Source: Actinomyces sp. S6-Spd3 (GTDB taxonomy: Bacteria; Actinomycetota; Actinomycetes; Actinomycetales; Actinomycetaceae). Taken from it: DNA of 64,000 nucleotides. This document shows positions 36,038 through 44,368 of the stretch, piece after piece. Both the position numbers and the translations under genes were made by a program. The notes below the pieces were generated by a model. The model was not told the DNA's origin. It saw only the letters and a list, made by a program, of their open reading frames with translations, and did not search any database. The first letter of the stretch is position 1. Each line of letters begins with the position of its first letter. The stretch is taken from NCBI RefSeq assembly GCF_000758755.1, contig NZ_JRMV01000281.1:419981-483980 (forward strand). Reading direction: 5' to 3'.

Positions 36038-36727
36038 ATGACACAACCTCAGGCAATTCTTTTCGACATGGATGGAACCATCGTCGATACAGAACCCTTG
36101 TGGGAAGCTGCCGAAGCGCGGGCTCTTGCCGATATGGGCACGAAAATGACCCCTGATATGCGTGCTCAACTCTTAGGCTCGACCTTGCCGCGCATGGTGG
36201 CTCTCTTGCGTTCCTTCGCCGCGCATCCCCTTGACGAGGCCGTGGTTGGCCAGCGCGTTGAACAAGGCGTGATCGATCTCCTTGATGAGGGACTGCCGTG
36301 GAAAGTGGGACTTCGCGAGCTTCTTGAGTGGGCGAATTCCAAGGGAATTCCTACCGCGGTTGTCACCGCGACGCGTCGTCATGTCGCTTCTCGCGTACTT
36401 GCCCACGCCCCGGTTACTCCGGGTTTTACGACAGCCGTCTACGGCGACGACGTCACCGAAGGAAAGCCCTCGCCAGAGGGCTACCTCATGGCAGCGCGTC
36501 TTCTTGGGGTTGATATTGCGTCCTGTCTGATTGTTGAGGATTCTCCCGTAGGACTCCAAGCAGCTCAGGCGAGTGGTGGAGTGCCTGTGGCGATCAAAGG
36601 TGCGGCATCCGAAGATTTCGCGAAGAACTATCCGTACATTCGTGAGCTTTCAGACCTGAATGAGGAAGTTATCGAGGCGATTATGGCAGGTGAGTGCCCG
36701 AATTTTGTCCAGGAGGCAAGTTCCTAA
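36038..36727 (+). CDS. HAD family hydrolase (beta-phosphoglucomutase/phosphatase-like)
   Basis: The 229-residue phosphotransferase carries HAD motif I (FDMDGTIVDTEPLWE), a cap domain in residues about 18-85, motif II (TAVVTATRR), and motif III/IV (GKPSPEGYLMAARLLG, VEDSPVGLQAAQASG). The substrate is unknown; sugar phosphatase and beta-phosphoglucomutase-like activities are common in this subfamily. A GAGAGGA site precedes the ATG. The stop overlaps that of the convergent nuclease gene. Confidence 0.85.
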   Translation: MTQPQAILFDMDGTIVDTEPLWEAAEARALADMGTKMTPDMRAQLLGSTLPRMVALLRSFAAHPLDEAVVGQRVEQGVIDLLDEGLPWKVGLRELLEWANSKGIPTAVVTATRRHVASRVLAHAPVTPGFTTAVYGDDVTEGKPSPEGYLMAARLLGVDIASCLIVEDSPVGLQAAQASGGVPVAIKGAASEDFAKNYPYIRELSDLNEEVIEAIMAGECPNFVQEASS

Positions 36728-37563
36728 CGGGAAGCCGGCCCTACGGCTAGAAGGCGCTCGAGTCCTTCTTGTGGAATCTTGGGGCTTTCTCCGTTAAAGA
36801 GCGGACATAGCTGCTGTACTCCGCACCAATTGCACAGGGGATTCTTGCGTGGTGGGAAGTATTCTTTCACGGCATCGTTTCTGATCTGCTCCCATAGAGT
36901 GCTCAGCTGCGCACTCAAGCGATCGATATCTGCCGGGTCTGGGTCGAAAGTTAAGACCTTTTGCGAGGCGAGGTAAACGAGCTGGGTACGTTTAGGTAGC
37001 CGCTCAGTGAGGCTGAGAAGAAGTGCATAGAAACGCATTTGGAAAAGAGCTTCTTCTTGGAATCGCTCGGAGGGCGCTTTGCCGGTCTTGTAATCAATGA
37101 CGCGTAAGTCGCCATTTGGAGCCCGATCGACACGGTCGATATACCCCAAGAGGTGAACGCCATCTTGAGTCGTTCCCTCTACTAGGGCTTCCCTTGAATA
37201 AGGTTCGAGTGCGCGCGGTTCCTCGATCTGAAAGTAGTTCGAGATCATTGAACGCATGCGTGCGTACCAACGCTCAAAATCCGCATGATCTTGAAAGAGA
37301 TTCATCACCGTGGGGTCTTGCTCAAGAGTCGCCTTCCATTCGCGTTCCAAGAGGTTGTGAGCGAGTGCTTCATCGCGTTGCATTCGCGGAGCCGCGTAGA
37401 GGTTTTCGAGCGCGCTGTGCACGGTAGTTCCCAAGAGAGTTGCCTGAGTGGGAGGCTCTTTGACCCGGTCGACAACGTGAAGACGGAACTGAAGTGGACA
37501 GCGCTGATACTCTTTCGCACGGCTTGCCGACAATGCTGGATGACTCGGACGGGAATTCCTCAT
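36724..37563 (-). CDS. RecB-like PD-(D/E)XK nuclease with Fe-S cluster motif
   Basis: The 279-residue protein resembles the Cas4/AddB C-terminal nuclease family (PF12705). It has SASRAKEYQRCPLQF at the N-terminus with the first cluster Cys, the active site with HLLGYIDRVDR and VIDYKTGKAP (D...DXK), and a C-terminal CNWCGVQQLCPLF. The four cysteines probably bind a 4Fe-4S cluster. A stand-alone actinobacterial DNA exonuclease/repair role is likely. A TACGGT hexamer stands 6 nt upstream of the ATG at 37563. It is divergent from trmI. Confidence 0.85.
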   Translation of the reverse strand: MRNSRPSHPALSASRAKEYQRCPLQFRLHVVDRVKEPPTQATLLGTTVHSALENLYAAPRMQRDEALAHNLLEREWKATLEQDPTVMNLFQDHADFERWYARMRSMISNYFQIEEPRALEPYSREALVEGTTQDGVHLLGYIDRVDRAPNGDLRVIDYKTGKAPSERFQEEALFQMRFYALLLSLTERLPKRTQLVYLASQKVLTFDPDPADIDRLSAQLSTLWEQIRNDAVKEYFPPRKNPLCNWCGVQQLCPLFNGESPKIPQEGLERLLAVGPASR

Positions 37564-37569
37564 GGTCCT

Positions 37570-37575
37570 ACCGTA
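37570..37575 (-). promoter_or_regulatory. -10 box (TACGGT) of leaderless RecB-like nuclease promoter
   Basis: On the minus strand TACGGT, 6 nt, then ATG at 37563. Confidence 0.55.
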
Positions 37576-37631
37576 ACGAGTTCCACCTTCTTAGGTGTGG
37601 TTTTAACAGGAATTTCATCTTTGGCTCACGG

Positions 37632-37637
37632 TAGTGT
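37632..37637 (+). promoter_or_regulatory. -10 box (TAGTGT) of the trmI-arc-dop-pup-pafA operon
   Basis: TAGTGT, 7 nt, then the trmI ATG at 37645. The genes downstream overlap or nearly abut, so this is likely the main promoter for the pupylation operon. Confidence 0.55.
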
Positions 37638-37644
37638 AGAGGCG

Positions 37645-38679
37645 ATGAGTACTCATGAAACTGCAGTCCATGGCCTCGGTCAAGAACGCCATCGTGGCCC
37701 CCTTCGCGAAGGTGAGAGGGTTCAAATTCGTGATCCAAAAGGACGCCTACATCAGGTGATTTTGGTTGCGGGTGGGCGTTTCCAATCGAACCGAGGGTTT
37801 ATCGATCATGATGATCTGATTGGCCGCCCCGACGGTCAAGTGATCACTACTGAGGAAGGACGTCAGTTCCAAGTTCTTCGTCCTCTTCAAGCCGACTACG
37901 TCATGTCGATGCCCAGGGGCGCAGCTGTGGTTTACCCCAAGGACGCTGGGACGATCGTTCACTACGCGGATATTTTCCCTGGAGCAGTCGTTGTCGAGGC
38001 AGGCGCCGGTTCAGGTGCTTTGTCGATGGCCCTTCTTAACGCGGTGGGGGAGAAAGGAAGGCTCATTTCTGTCGAGCGCCGCGAAGAATTCGCCGAGATT
38101 GCTCGGGACAATGTTGAACTCTGGTTTGGAACGCCACACCCCGCGTGGGATTTACGCGTAGGGGATCTTGCAGAGGAATTACTTGGCATGCCCGAGGCCA
38201 GTGTCGACCGGATTGTGTTGGACATGCTTGCGCCTTGGGAGAATCTTGAGGCGGTTGCTCATGCGCTTGTTCCCGGCGGAGTTTTGTGTTGCTACATCGC
38301 AACCGTTACTCAGATGTCGCGTTTGATTGAAGACCTGCGAGCTACGCAGAACTTTACCGAACCCCTCGCGTGGGAAAGTCTTTCGCGGGAGTGGCACGTT
38401 GACGGTCTTGCCGTTCGGCCCGAACACCGAATGGTCGCGCACACGGGCTTCCTGATGATTTGTCGACGTCTGGCTCCCAATACTCTTCCCCAGGAACGTT
38501 CCACGCGCCCCGCGAAGGCAGCTGAAGGCCTCCAGGGAGCATGGGATGAGGAAGAAGAATGGAGCGAGTCTCGCGTCGGTTTGCGCCTGAGCTCGGATAA
38601 AAAGATCCGAAAAGTTCGCCGAGATCTTCAAGCGAAGGCCAGCACGTGGGTTGAGGGAAGAGAGAGCGATGAGCTCTGA
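37645..38679 (+). CDS. trmI: tRNA (adenine(58)-N1)-methyltransferase
   Basis: The 344-residue SAM-dependent enzyme methylates A58 in the T-loop of tRNA. Evidence includes an N-terminal small beta domain (residues about 20-100), SAM motif VVEAGAGSGALSMALL around residue 116, and DRIVLDMLAPWENLEAVAHAL. In actinobacteria trmI sits directly before arc/mpa, as here. The open frame extends far upstream, but ATG 37645 begins the conserved protein and lies 7 nt after a -10 box. Its 3' end overlaps arc by 11 bp. Confidence 0.93.
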   Translation: MSTHETAVHGLGQERHRGPLREGERVQIRDPKGRLHQVILVAGGRFQSNRGFIDHDDLIGRPDGQVITTEEGRQFQVLRPLQADYVMSMPRGAAVVYPKDAGTIVHYADIFPGAVVVEAGAGSGALSMALLNAVGEKGRLISVERREEFAEIARDNVELWFGTPHPAWDLRVGDLAEELLGMPEASVDRIVLDMLAPWENLEAVAHALVPGGVLCCYIATVTQMSRLIEDLRATQNFTEPLAWESLSREWHVDGLAVRPEHRMVAHTGFLMICRRLAPNTLPQERSTRPAKAAEGLQGAWDEEEEWSESRVGLRLSSDKKIRKVRRDLQAKASTWVEGRESDEL

Positions 38680-40183
38680 ACAGACAGAACTGTCGATTCT
38701 CGAACAAAAGAATGCGCACCTGAGCGCAGCACTTACCCAAGTTCGTCAAGAGCTTGTTCGCCTCCGTGAACAACTCAAACATGTGAATCAACCTCCGTTG
38801 ACCCTTGGGGTTTTTCATCGGGGGAACACAGATTCGCGAAGCGTCGAGGTCTATGTTTCTGGGCGACTGATGCGTCTTGCGGTAGCGACGCAGGTTGATA
38901 TCACCTCAATCTCTCCGGGGCAGCGTGTCCTGATCGACGACAAGATGGTCGTTGTTGGGGTAGGCGAATATTCACGCGTTGGCGAGCTTGCGCAGGTTGC
39001 CGAATTGATTGGTACCGATCGTGCGGTTGTCTCAGCGGAGGCTGGAAGCCATCGAATCGTTGAACTTGCAGGACCTCTTCGCCACGGAACTTTGCGTCCC
39101 GGTGAAAGCGTCTTGGTCGATACTCGTACCGCTTTTGCCTATGAGCGGGTCGTTCGTCAAGATGTCGAGCAGCTTCTTACTCCTGAAATTCCTCAGGTGA
39201 CCTTTGATGACATCGGTGGCCTGGATGAACAGATCGAAACGATCCGTCAAGCAATTGAGTTGCCGCTCAGGCATCCCGAACTCTACCGCCAGTATGGCCT
39301 GCGCCCAACGAAAGGCATCCTGCTATACGGCCCTCCTGGCTCTGGTAAAACACTGATCGCGCAAGCTCTTGCGCATTCTCTGCGTGATTTCAGTTCCTCT
39401 GGTGAAGGTTATTTCCTCTCAATCAAGGGGCCGGAACTTCTCACCAAGTTTGTTGGAGAAACTGAACGACAAATTCGCGCGATCTTCGCGCGTGCCCGAG
39501 CTCTTGCCTCGGCGAAAGTGCCGGTCGTGATCTTCTTCGACGAGATGGAGGCCCTATTCCGTACTCGTGGAACCGGTATTTCATCCGATGTTGAAACCAT
39601 GGTTGTTCCGCAGCTTCTTGCTGAAATGGATGGCGTTGAGAGTCTCGATAACGTCGTGATCGTCGGTGCGTCGAACCGTGCGGATATGATCGACCCCGCC
39701 GTTTTGCGTCCCGGTCGACTCGATGTTCGTATCCGCATTGATCGCCCGAACCTTTCCTCAGCACGTGAGATCTTCAAGAAACACCTTGACGCATCCGTCC
39801 CACTTCATACTGGGTCTGATTCGCTCTCTCATGATGAGATGATCTCCCGTGCGGTTGATCATCTCTATCGTCGTCAAGCTGACACAGCACTGCTGAGCGC
39901 GCGTACTCATAGCGGAGCTGAAAGAACCATCTATCTCGCGGATATTGTTTCAGGTGCCATGATTGCTGGGATTGTCGAACGAGCAAAGAAATACGCAATT
40001 CTGGACACGATCGAGAATTCCAGACACGGAATGACGAGTGAACATCTCATGCGTGGTCTCGACGATGAAATCCGAGAATCAATGGAACTGGCGACCCGTC
40101 AATCTCCGGCGGATTGGGCGCGCACAATTGGTCTCGACCAAGACATCGTTGAGATCCGACCGATCAAGAAAGAGGACGAATAA
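38669..40183 (+). CDS. arc: proteasome-associated AAA ATPase ARC (Mpa)
   Basis: The 504-residue ring ATPase unfolds pupylated substrates. Domains: an N-terminal coiled coil (about residues 5-40) that captures Pup, tandem OB folds (about 50-160), and one AAA domain with Walker A GPPGSGKT near residue 221 and Walker B VIFFDEME. Mycobacterial Mpa ends in a GQYL tail that docks into the 20S proteasome; here the protein ends in RPIKKEDE with no such tail. With prcBA absent from the operon, the ATPase probably does not feed a proteasome. It starts inside trmI and shares TAATG with dop. Confidence 0.95.
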   Translation: MSSEQTELSILEQKNAHLSAALTQVRQELVRLREQLKHVNQPPLTLGVFHRGNTDSRSVEVYVSGRLMRLAVATQVDITSISPGQRVLIDDKMVVVGVGEYSRVGELAQVAELIGTDRAVVSAEAGSHRIVELAGPLRHGTLRPGESVLVDTRTAFAYERVVRQDVEQLLTPEIPQVTFDDIGGLDEQIETIRQAIELPLRHPELYRQYGLRPTKGILLYGPPGSGKTLIAQALAHSLRDFSSSGEGYFLSIKGPELLTKFVGETERQIRAIFARARALASAKVPVVIFFDEMEALFRTRGTGISSDVETMVVPQLLAEMDGVESLDNVVIVGASNRADMIDPAVLRPGRLDVRIRIDRPNLSSAREIFKKHLDASVPLHTGSDSLSHDEMISRAVDHLYRRQADTALLSARTHSGAERTIYLADIVSGAMIAGIVERAKKYAILDTIENSRHGMTSEHLMRGLDDEIRESMELATRQSPADWARTIGLDQDIVEIRPIKKEDE

Positions 40184-41748
40184 TGTCTGCTCTGGTGATG
40201 AGCACAGAAACCGAGTACGGCATCTATTCACCTTCAGATCCTGGAGCTGATCCCGTTGACCTTTCGTGTCGGATTGTTGACGCCTATTCGAAGATTTCGC
40301 GCCGCGGGACTCAAAGTGAAGGTAGCGAACCTGTTCGCTGGGATTACACTGCCGAAGACCCACTCAATGATTTACGCGGAATGCGGCTGACTCGCGCGGC
40401 CGCTGACCCCTCGATGCTCACTGACGATCCCTACCACCTCGCTCCTTCGGGTGGAAGCGAAACCTTGCCACTGCCACGGCGATCGCAGGGATATTTGCCA
40501 GCCGCCGTTTCCTCAGTTCTCACGAATGGGGCACGGCTCTACGTTGACCATGCGCACCCGGAGTATTCCGCGCCTGAAACGACCAATGCTCACGATGGTG
40601 TGCTCTGGGATCGAGCCGGGGAAGTCATTGCACGACGAATGATGGCGGCCGCCCGTGAGGCGGGAGAAGACATCGTATTAGTCAAGAACAACACTGATGG
40701 CAAAGGCGCGGCATATGGTACCCATGAGAACTACCAGATCAGTCGCACCATCGATTTAGACGATCTTGTTCGAGGACTGACGCCCTTTTTTGTCACGCGT
40801 CCAGTGATCTGCGGCGCGGGACGTGTGGGCATTGGTCAACGCAGTGAAGTTGCTGGTTTCCAGCTTTCCCAACGTGCTGACTTCGTCGAAAACGAAGTTG
40901 GTCTTGAGACGACCTTCAATAGGCCGATTATTAATACCCGCGACGAGGCCCACGCCAATCCGGCCTACTACAGGCGTCTTCACGTGATCGGTGGAGATGG
41001 TAATCAATTCGATTCTTCGATTTTTCTGCGCTTGGGCACTACCGCGCTGGTATTAAAAGCGATCGAGGCCGGCCTGGGGATGGAATGGGATGCGCTTGCA
41101 CTCGATGATCCGGTTCAAGAAACATGGAATATCAGTCATGATCCGACCTTGACCTACCAGGCCAGTTGCGCAGGAGGAGCGCGCAGCGCGCTCGATATCC
41201 AAAAGATCTATCTTGAACTCGTTCATGAAAGCCTCACACGCGCCGAAGTCGCCTTAAGTGAAGAGGAAGAACTCGTCATGCGCTACTGGGAGGACATTCT
41301 CAGCCGTATGTCGAGTGATCTCTTGAGCGTCGCAACGGAAGTCGAATGGGTGGGTAAGTACCAACTTTTCGATCGGCAACGTGCGCGTTTGGGCACTTCT
41401 TGGGATGACCCGAGGCTTGCTGCAATGGACCTGCAGTGGGCGGATTTGCGTGAGGACCGTTCCTTGGTTGTCGCGCTGGAGCGGGCAGGCCGTGTCAAGC
41501 GGATGTTCACTGCCGAACAGGTTGAACATGCAGCCGACTGGGCTCCTGAAAACACCCGGGCGTACCTACGCGGGTATGCTGTAAGAAATCTTCCCGCACT
41601 CGCTGCGGCCTCGTGGACTTCACTATGTGAACGCCGGGGCGATCACATGATTCGTAGGCCGCTGGTCGAAGCGGCCGGTATCGATGCCACACTTTTGGCT
41701 GATCTTGAGCGCGGTACACTGATCCGTGCAGAAGAGGAGGAAAGATGA
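40183..41748 (+). CDS. dop: depupylase/deamidase of Pup
   Basis: The 521-residue glutamine-synthetase-fold enzyme converts the C-terminal Gln of Pup to Glu and also removes Pup from substrates. Signature residues: the metal-binding TETEYG at the N-terminus, the nucleophile-region Asp in RLYVDHAHPEYSAPE near residue 125, and the PafA/Dop motif NTRDEAHAN. An insertion between about residues 60 and 105 corresponds to the Dop loop, which separates it from PafA. The start shares a base with the arc stop, and the stop overlaps pup by 4 bp. It is needed here because Pup ends in Gln. Confidence 0.95.
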   Translation: MSALVMSTETEYGIYSPSDPGADPVDLSCRIVDAYSKISRRGTQSEGSEPVRWDYTAEDPLNDLRGMRLTRAAADPSMLTDDPYHLAPSGGSETLPLPRRSQGYLPAAVSSVLTNGARLYVDHAHPEYSAPETTNAHDGVLWDRAGEVIARRMMAAAREAGEDIVLVKNNTDGKGAAYGTHENYQISRTIDLDDLVRGLTPFFVTRPVICGAGRVGIGQRSEVAGFQLSQRADFVENEVGLETTFNRPIINTRDEAHANPAYYRRLHVIGGDGNQFDSSIFLRLGTTALVLKAIEAGLGMEWDALALDDPVQETWNISHDPTLTYQASCAGGARSALDIQKIYLELVHESLTRAEVALSEEEELVMRYWEDILSRMSSDLLSVATEVEWVGKYQLFDRQRARLGTSWDDPRLAAMDLQWADLREDRSLVVALERAGRVKRMFTAEQVEHAADWAPENTRAYLRGYAVRNLPALAAASWTSLCERRGDHMIRRPLVEAAGIDATLLADLERGTLIRAEEEER

Positions 41749-41930
41749 GTCTTTCACAGTTATTTGCTGGCGGTAGCGGGCACGAAGATGACGAGGCCGC
41801 GGGCCAGATCCACGCCTCGTCTTCCGCGCAGACTGATTCTCTCGATGCACTGCTTGATGAGATTGATACCGTTCTTGAAACCAATGCGGAATCATTCGTT
41901 CAGGGATTTGTCCAAAAGGGAGGACAGTGA
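41745..41930 (+). CDS. pup: prokaryotic ubiquitin-like protein Pup
   Basis: The 61-residue, disordered, acidic protein ends FVQGFVQKGGQ, the diagnostic Pup C-terminus. The terminal Gln means Dop must deamidate it before PafA ligation. The conserved helical segment LDALLDEIDTVLETNAE is the part that binds the ARC coiled coil. The ATG overlaps the end of dop and pafA starts 1 bp after its stop. The prcB and prcA genes that normally follow pup are missing. Confidence 0.97.
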   Translation: MSLSQLFAGGSGHEDDEAAGQIHASSSAQTDSLDALLDEIDTVLETNAESFVQGFVQKGGQ

Positions 41931-41931
41931 G

Positions 41932-43332
41932 GTGAGGCGCCGAGTCGTCGGCATCGAGACCGAGTATGGGCTAACCTGCGCGACGCGGTCAGGTGCACCT
42001 CCGATTCACGATGCTGATGCTGCCGCACGTTTATTGTTCGCGCCACTCGCCCTAAGTGGTCGCGCTCCCAATGTCTACCTGCGAAATGGTGGGCGTCTTT
42101 ACCTTGATGTGGGAGCTCACCCCGAGTACGCGACTGCCGAATGCGACTCTTTTGAAGACCTTCTTGCCCAGCACCGCTGCGGTGATGAGTTACTCAACCA
42201 ACTCAATGATCGAACCCGTGCAGAACTTGAGGGATTAGCAGATCCCGAAAGGATCTACTTGTTCCGTAACAATGTGGACTCCGCGGGCAACAGCTTCGGC
42301 TGCCATGAAAATTATCTTCTTCACCGTCGTCGTGACTTCCGGCAAGTCGCTCAAGGGCTGGTTGCCTTCTTTGTCACGCGATTGGTGCTTGTTGGTGCGG
42401 GGCACCTGAGGCGTTCGGGGAACAAACTTAGCTATTGTTTTTCACAGCGCGCGGAGCAGATGTGGGAGGCCGTCTCCTCAGCGACCACGCGAACTCGTCC
42501 AATCATCAATACGCGTGACGAGCCTTTGGCCGACGCGGGCCAATACCGTAGACTCCACGTCATCAGCGGTGACACGAATGTGTGCGAAGCGACGACATTC
42601 CTCAAAGTGGGAATGACTTCTTTGGTCTTAGATGCCGTCGAAGACGGGATGAACCTGTCAGATCTTGAATTGGCCGATCCCATGCTGGCAATTCGTCAGG
42701 TTAATCAAGACCTGTCGGCTCAAGTGAAGATTCCGATGGCACATGGTGGGGAGCTTTCTGCCCTCGACATCCAAGAGCGGATTCTTCAACGCGTGGTCGA
42801 TGTTCTGGGAATTGATATCAATGATTCTTCATGCGACGCTTCGACTCGCCAAGTTATTGACCTGTGGCGACGAGCACTTGCGGCCCTACGCAGTGGTGAC
42901 TGGTCGTCTGTTGATCGTGAGCTCGATTTCGCCATTAAGTTCCGTTTGATCCAAGAGTATCTCAAGCGTAAACAGACCACGCTTGATGATCCGCGAGTTG
43001 CACGTTTGCTGTTGTCCTATCACGACATTGGTCCCAACGGGCTTCGTCGCGGATTGGAAAGTAGCGGTCTCATGCGACGCCTCACAACCGAGGAACAAGT
43101 GCAACAAGCCTGCATTCAGGCGCCGCAATCAACGCGCGCGCATCTTCGTTCTTCGATCATTAATGCTGCAGAAACTGCTGGCATTGAATTGGCAATTGAC
43201 TGGGTGCGCGCTTCACGAATTGATGATCCCAGTCGCTACGTTCTGATGAATGATCCTTTCGCGACCGAATCTGAAGCCGTCGATCAGTTCATCTCAGGGT
43301 TGCGCGCTCGAGACGAATTCCTTCCAGCATGA
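41932..43332 (+). CDS. pafA: Pup-protein ligase
   Basis: The 466-residue enzyme phosphorylates Pup-Glu with ATP and joins it to substrate lysines. It starts RRRVVGIETEYGL, and has the catalytic Asp in RLYLDVGAHPEYATAE near residue 63 and the NTRDEPLAD motif. The GTG at 41932 follows GGGAGGACA; the longer open frame only shadows pup. Length is normal for PafA. It directly abuts pup and overlaps the FKBP gene by 4 bp. The genes pafB and pafC, which follow pafA in mycobacteria, lie about 19 kb away. Confidence 0.96.
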   Translation: MRRRVVGIETEYGLTCATRSGAPPIHDADAAARLLFAPLALSGRAPNVYLRNGGRLYLDVGAHPEYATAECDSFEDLLAQHRCGDELLNQLNDRTRAELEGLADPERIYLFRNNVDSAGNSFGCHENYLLHRRRDFRQVAQGLVAFFVTRLVLVGAGHLRRSGNKLSYCFSQRAEQMWEAVSSATTRTRPIINTRDEPLADAGQYRRLHVISGDTNVCEATTFLKVGMTSLVLDAVEDGMNLSDLELADPMLAIRQVNQDLSAQVKIPMAHGGELSALDIQERILQRVVDVLGIDINDSSCDASTRQVIDLWRRALAALRSGDWSSVDRELDFAIKFRLIQEYLKRKQTTLDDPRVARLLLSYHDIGPNGLRRGLESSGLMRRLTTEEQVQQACIQAPQSTRAHLRSSIINAAETAGIELAIDWVRASRIDDPSRYVLMNDPFATESEAVDQFISGLRARDEFLPA

Positions 43333-44321
43333 GTGAACACGCACAGAGTTTGAGTTCTCGACGTCAGCGTATGCGTGGTGCGCGTCGACAGTCGCAGCGC
43401 CCGAGGCGACGCTGGGTCTTTGCGTTTATTGCGCTACTAGTTGTGTGCGCAGTAATTGCTTCTTCTGTGTGGTTTGTCGTGCATAGGAATGCTAGCTCTG
43501 TCTCGGGCGATGCCCCTCGTTCTGTCCTCGCCTCAGTTGAAGTCTCCGGACGCGTTGGTGCGACGCCCACGGTCAAGTTGAGTGAACCGCTTCAAATTGT
43601 CAGCACAAAACATGCGATTATTTCGCAGGGAGAAGGTCGTGCGATTACCGCGGGTTCCCCGGTTCTTTTATCCGTCACTGTCTTCGATGCGCGCACGGGG
43701 GAGCTGCTTTCCCCCAATGGACGCCCACGCCTCGTCGTCGGCCGGGCCGACAATGACTCGCTGGGGGCGGACCTGGCCCGCGAAGTGACGGGACGAAGCG
43801 AAGGAAGCCGTCTCCTCATTGCTCGCCCTCTTTCGAATGCTCCGGCCTCGGACGTACCCGCAACTCCCACGACGCGTCTAAACACCGGAGAAGTCGTCGT
43901 CATCGATATCTTGCCGACCCTGGCCTCGGGGCAAGCCTCCGCGCAAGTTAATGGAAGCGGTCCGCTTGAAGTCACGATGCGCGACGAAGGCCCTGTCATC
44001 ACTCACGGTGATCAGCTTCCTTCAGGCCCAACTGTCCAGCCGCTACTGACTGGTTCGGGCGGTCAGGTGCGCGCCGATGATGACATTGTCGTTCAGTATT
44101 TCGTCAGCGGGTGGAGCGATGGGATTGAACGCGAATCTACCTGGCGAACGGGTGTTCCTGAACGCGTCCGGCTCAGCGAACTTATGCCGGGTCTTCGCCC
44201 CCTTCTCATCGACCAAAAAGTCGGCTCACGTCTAGCGATCACTCTTCCCCCTGATCAAGCAACCGGTGACGATACTTTATGCATCATCATCGATATCCTG
44301 GCGACGGCTCCGGCCTCATAG
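43329..44321 (+). CDS. membrane-anchored FKBP-like peptidyl-prolyl isomerase, two-domain
   Basis: The 330-residue protein has a basic N-terminus, one transmembrane segment (about residues 30-52), and an extracytoplasmic region. The C-terminal part (residues about 230-328) follows the FKBP pattern: VQYFVSGWSDGIERESTW, a PGLRPLLIDQKVGSRLAITLPP turn and a final beta strand. A degenerate FKBP-like repeat appears earlier (about residues 75-200). Several ligand-pocket aromatics are replaced, so isomerase activity is doubtful. It overlaps pafA by 4 bp. Confidence 0.7.
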   Translation: MSEHAQSLSSRRQRMRGARRQSQRPRRRWVFAFIALLVVCAVIASSVWFVVHRNASSVSGDAPRSVLASVEVSGRVGATPTVKLSEPLQIVSTKHAIISQGEGRAITAGSPVLLSVTVFDARTGELLSPNGRPRLVVGRADNDSLGADLAREVTGRSEGSRLLIARPLSNAPASDVPATPTTRLNTGEVVVIDILPTLASGQASAQVNGSGPLEVTMRDEGPVITHGDQLPSGPTVQPLLTGSGGQVRADDDIVVQYFVSGWSDGIERESTWRTGVPERVRLSELMPGLRPLLIDQKVGSRLAITLPPDQATGDDTLCIIIDILATAPAS

Positions 44322-44368
44322 TGTGGCTTCCTTGGAAGCCCTGAGCGTAAGTGTGAGAAACTACGAAC

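Noticed and set aside
37285-37644. N-terminal extension of TrmI
   Set aside because: It is antisense to the RecB-like nuclease gene; the conserved start at 37645 is preceded by a promoter-like hexamer.
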